From an uncultured Flavobacterium sp. (GTDB lineage Bacteria; Bacteroidota; Bacteroidia; Flavobacteriales; Flavobacteriaceae): a stretch of 44,258 nt of DNA. The stretch spans positions 1-44,258 of the forward strand of contig CANQRD010000008.1 of the NCBI GenBank assembly GCA_947626185.1, in the 5' to 3' direction. Below are positions 41,481 to 44,258 of the stretch, in pieces; within the stretch, counting starts at the first letter, position 1; each line of letters starts with the position of its first letter. The translations under genes were made by a program, and so were the position numbers. Below the pieces are notes generated by a model. That model saw only the letters and a program-made list of their open reading frames with translations. It was not told the DNA's origin and searched no databases.

Positions 41481-42336
41481 CTCATTTGGTAGTGCAAAAG
41501 TATTAATTTTTTATTACAACACAATAAAAAAAGCATTTTTTTCAAAACAATCAATTTATAATTACTGTATTACGCCGTTTTCATTTTAACACTATTTCTT
41601 TACTCCACTACCATATACGTGGTATATTTCTTACAATAACAAACAAGAAAACAGCAAAACAATAACTTTGCAAAAAAAATAAAATGAAAAAACTAATTAA
41701 AAGTACCATTTTTCGATTACTACTAGGCGTTATTATTGGCCTGCTTATTGGACAATACTTAAACAACAGCGCCCTACAAGTGATCCTTTCTACAAGATAT
41801 ATTTTAGGGCAGATTATTATGTTTTTAGTCCCTTTAATCATTGTTGGATTTGTCGTTTCCTCTATTGCTAAGCTAGACAAGAGCAAAACTAAAATCATAG
41901 GATTTTCAATCATTATTGCATATCTATCTAGTATAGGGGCAGGTTTTTTGAGCACGATAATGGGATATTCTATACTACCTAACTTAGAAATTAACAAAGC
42001 TTCCGACGATTTAAAAGAATTACCTCAAATGCTTTTTAAACTCGATATACCTCCCGTTTTTGAGGTAATGACAGCATTAACACTTGCCTTAATGATAGGT
42101 ATTGGAATATTATGGACAGAAGCAAAACCACTTGAACGAGCATTCGATTTTTTTAAAGATATTGTTTTATTATTGGTTAATCGTGTTTTAATTCCAATTT
42201 TACCTTTTTACATATTAGCCAACTTTGCTTTATTGAGTTATGAAGGATCAATACAATCACAATTACCCGTTTTTATAACTGTTATTTTAATTGTAATTGT
42301 AGCTCATTTTTTTTGGTTAGCCTTTTTATTTACAAT

Positions 42337-43248
42337 GAGGTCGTCTTGACTTTTGTAAAATAAAGAAGGGCTATAGAACTTTGTGTCGCTAAACCAACAA
42401 AACCTATAACCCCGTGTACCAAGTACTCCACAAAGATAGTATAGAATTAGATATAGTCCCACATTTACCACTTCCAAAAAGAGGATTTAAATCAAAAGCT
42501 CCACTTTATGAGATAGTTAATGCTATATTATATAAGCTAAAAACAGGTGTTCAGTGGAGTTATTTACCAGTTCAAGCTTTGTTTAGTACCCAAGTATTAA
42601 GTCATAAAACAGTATTTGGTCATTTTCGTAATTGGTGCAAAGCTGGTGTATGGCAATCTTGTTGGACAGAATTATTAAAAAAGAATAAGTCTCTTATTGA
42701 TTTATCAAGTGCAGATTTAGATGGAAGCCATACTACGGCTTTAAGAGGTGGAGAGCAAGTAGCTTATCAAGGAAGAAAAAAACGTAAAACAACTAATTCT
42801 TTATACTTTACAGATCGTCAAGGTTTACCATTAGCTATGTCAAAACCGATAGCAGGAAATCACAATGATTTATTTGATATAGAAATTTATTTTGAAGACA
42901 TAACTAATCAACTAACTGATGCTGAAATATCTATATCAGGATTGTTTATTAATGCTGATGCAGGTTTTGATTCACAGAAACTTAGAAAGATATTGACAGA
43001 TAAAGAAATAATAGCTAACATCTGTCCTAATAAACGAAATGGACAAAATAATGAAGATGATTATTTTGATGAAAAACTATACAAAGAAAGATATGCCATT
43101 GAAAGAACCAATGCTTGGTTAGATAGCTTTCGTTCTTTACTCAATAGATTTGACACCACACTTTCTAACTGGATGGCATGGAACTTCATAGCTTTTATCG
43201 TTATAGGACTAAAAAAGTTTTACAAAACTAAAAAGTCAAGATGACTTC
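42337..43248 (+). mobile_element. IS5-family insertion sequence, 912 bp, 3-bp TSD AAT (42334-42336 / 43249-43251)
   Basis: Terminal inverted repeats GAGGTCGTCTTGACTTTT / GAAGTCATCTTGACTTTT; AAT flanks both sides; reading frame of the target is restored exactly on excision. Confidence 0.93.
42414..43244 (+). CDS. IS5-family DDE transposase
   Basis: 276 aa, GTG start; LDGSHTTALRGGEQVAYQGRKKRKTTNSLYFTDRQGLPLAMSKPIAGNHNDL, NADAGFDSQKLR, YKERYAIERTNAWLDSFR. Confidence 0.92.
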   Translation: MYQVLHKDSIELDIVPHLPLPKRGFKSKAPLYEIVNAILYKLKTGVQWSYLPVQALFSTQVLSHKTVFGHFRNWCKAGVWQSCWTELLKKNKSLIDLSSADLDGSHTTALRGGEQVAYQGRKKRKTTNSLYFTDRQGLPLAMSKPIAGNHNDLFDIEIYFEDITNQLTDAEISISGLFINADAGFDSQKLRKILTDKEIIANICPNKRNGQNNEDDYFDEKLYKERYAIERTNAWLDSFRSLLNRFDTTLSNWMAWNFIAFIVIGLKKFYKTKKSR

Positions 43249-43751
43249 AATTGCTGGTATTTACTCCCAAAAGAACCCGTGGAAAGTAATCAAGCATTAT
43301 GGACCAGCCTATCTTACAGCAATTGGTACAATATCATCTGCAGCCAGTTTAGGTATCGCATTGCAATCGGCACACAAAAGCAAAGTGCTAAAACCCGAAA
43401 TAACCAATTTCACTATTCCATTTTTTTCTAACATACATTTATGTGGATCAGTACTTACAGAAGTATTTTTTGTTATGACTGTTTCTTTAGTCTTATATGG
43501 TACATTACCAACTGTTGGAACCATGATAATATTTGTTTTATTATTAGGCATTTTTGCCGTTGGAGCACCTGGTGTACCTGGAGGTACAGTAATGGCTTCG
43601 CTAGGAATCATTACATCTGTACTAGGTTTTGATGACACAGGAATTGCACTAATACTTACCATCTTTGCATTACAAGATAGTTTTGGAACAGCTTGTAATA
43701 TAACTGGCGACGGAGCATTGAGTTTGATTGTAACCAAATACAGTGATAAAT

Positions 43752-43784
43752 AAAAAAAGGGAAGCTTTCGCTTCCCTTTTTTTA
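43752..43784. terminator. Bidirectional terminator
   Basis: AAAAAAAGGGAAGC-TTTC-GCTTCCCTTTTTTT between convergent genes. Confidence 0.85.
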
Positions 43785-43799
43785 TTTACATCAAAACGA

Positions 43800-44258
43800 T
43801 TAGTCTCTAAGAATATTTCTTGAAATTACCAGTTTTTGTATTTCTGTTGTTCCTTCTCCAATAGTACAAAGCTTAGCGTCGCGATAAAACTTCTCTACAG
43901 GAAAATCTTTTGTATAACCGTATCCACCATGAATTTGAATAGCTTCGTTTGCCACTTTAACACAAACTTCCGATGCATACATTTTTGCCATTGCTCCAGC
44001 ATTTGTCATCGGTTTATTATTGTTTTTCAAAAAAGCTGCCTTGTGCAATAATAACTCTGAACATTCAATCTCAGTAGCCATATCAGCTAATTTAAATCCG
44101 ATTGCTTGAAATTGACTAATTGGTTTTCCAAATTGAACTCTTTCTTTTGAATACTTTAATGCTGCTTCATAAGCTCCTTTAGCAATTCCTAAAGACAATG
44201 CTCCAATTGAAATACGACCACCATCTAAAATTTTCATTGCTTGAATAAACCCTTCGCC
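43800..44258 (-). CDS. Acyl-CoA dehydrogenase (C-terminal part; 5' end beyond the window)
   Basis: [48 protein letters not shown]...[47 protein letters not shown] open to the window edge. Confidence 0.95.
   Translation of the reverse strand, partial: GEGFIQAMKILDGGRISIGALSLGIAKGAYEAALKYSKERVQFGKPISQFQAIGFKLADMATEIECSELLLHKAAFLKNNNKPMTNAGAMAKMYASEVCVKVANEAIQIHGGYGYTKDFPVEKFYRDAKLCTIGEGTTEIQKLVISRNILRD

Larger units (their letters stand above)
41684..43753 (+). pseudogene. Dicarboxylate/amino acid:cation symporter (SDF family) gene interrupted by an IS
   Basis: N-terminal part 41684-42336 (...VAHFFWLAFLFT) and C-terminal part 43252-43753 (IAGIYSQKNPWKV...LQDSFGTACNITGDGALSLIVTKY); removing the IS plus one TSD restores a 384-codon frame. 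Confidence 0.93.

Noticed and set aside
1-44258. CRISPR arrays, prophage, integron or canonical defence islands
   Set aside because: No regularly spaced repeats, cas genes, phage structural genes or restriction/toxin modules seen; the XerC-like recombinase is in the conserved rpsU-hpf housekeeping context.

Overview
AT-rich 44 kb window. Gene content and promoter style (TAnnTTTG -7 boxes, almost no Shine-Dalgarno sequences) suggest a marine-type Flavobacteriaceae/Bacteroidetes chromosome (inference). Most of it is housekeeping. On the minus strand there is dgt with an upstream small AAA ATPase, a J-domain/DUF805 protein, sucB-sucA (2-oxoglutarate dehydrogenase), a polyprenyl synthase, and the block rpsU-xerC-like-hpf-tRNA(Thr,Tyr,Thr)-tuf-tRNA(Trp)-secE-nusG-rplK-rplA-rplJ-rplL-rpoB-rpoC-DUF3467. 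Other loci are a TetR-controlled TolC/HlyD/RND efflux operon (+), a Cys-rich FMN-TIM-barrel-like protein of unknown function (-), an XRE regulator, and an orphan susC-susD-metallophosphatase operon (-). A solute:cation symporter gene is cleanly split by a 912-bp IS5-family element with a 3-bp target duplication. The only large ORF-poor stretch (18.2-20.0 kb) contains a candidate small RNA, a decayed Asn-rich coding sequence and an IS982-family transposase pseudogene with five in-frame stops. The observations most worth follow-up are a perfect 8-nt Shine-Dalgarno in front of rpsU (candidate bS21 autoregulation), the divergent candidate sRNA next to the XRE gene, twin inverted repeats upstream of the TetR/RND operon, the uncharacterised Cys-rich TIM-barrel protein, the phosphoesterase SusCD locus, and an ATGA overlap at the IS5 end that could couple transposase translation to the truncated symporter. 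I saw no convincing wholly new multi-gene system. All calls are by eye, with no database searches.
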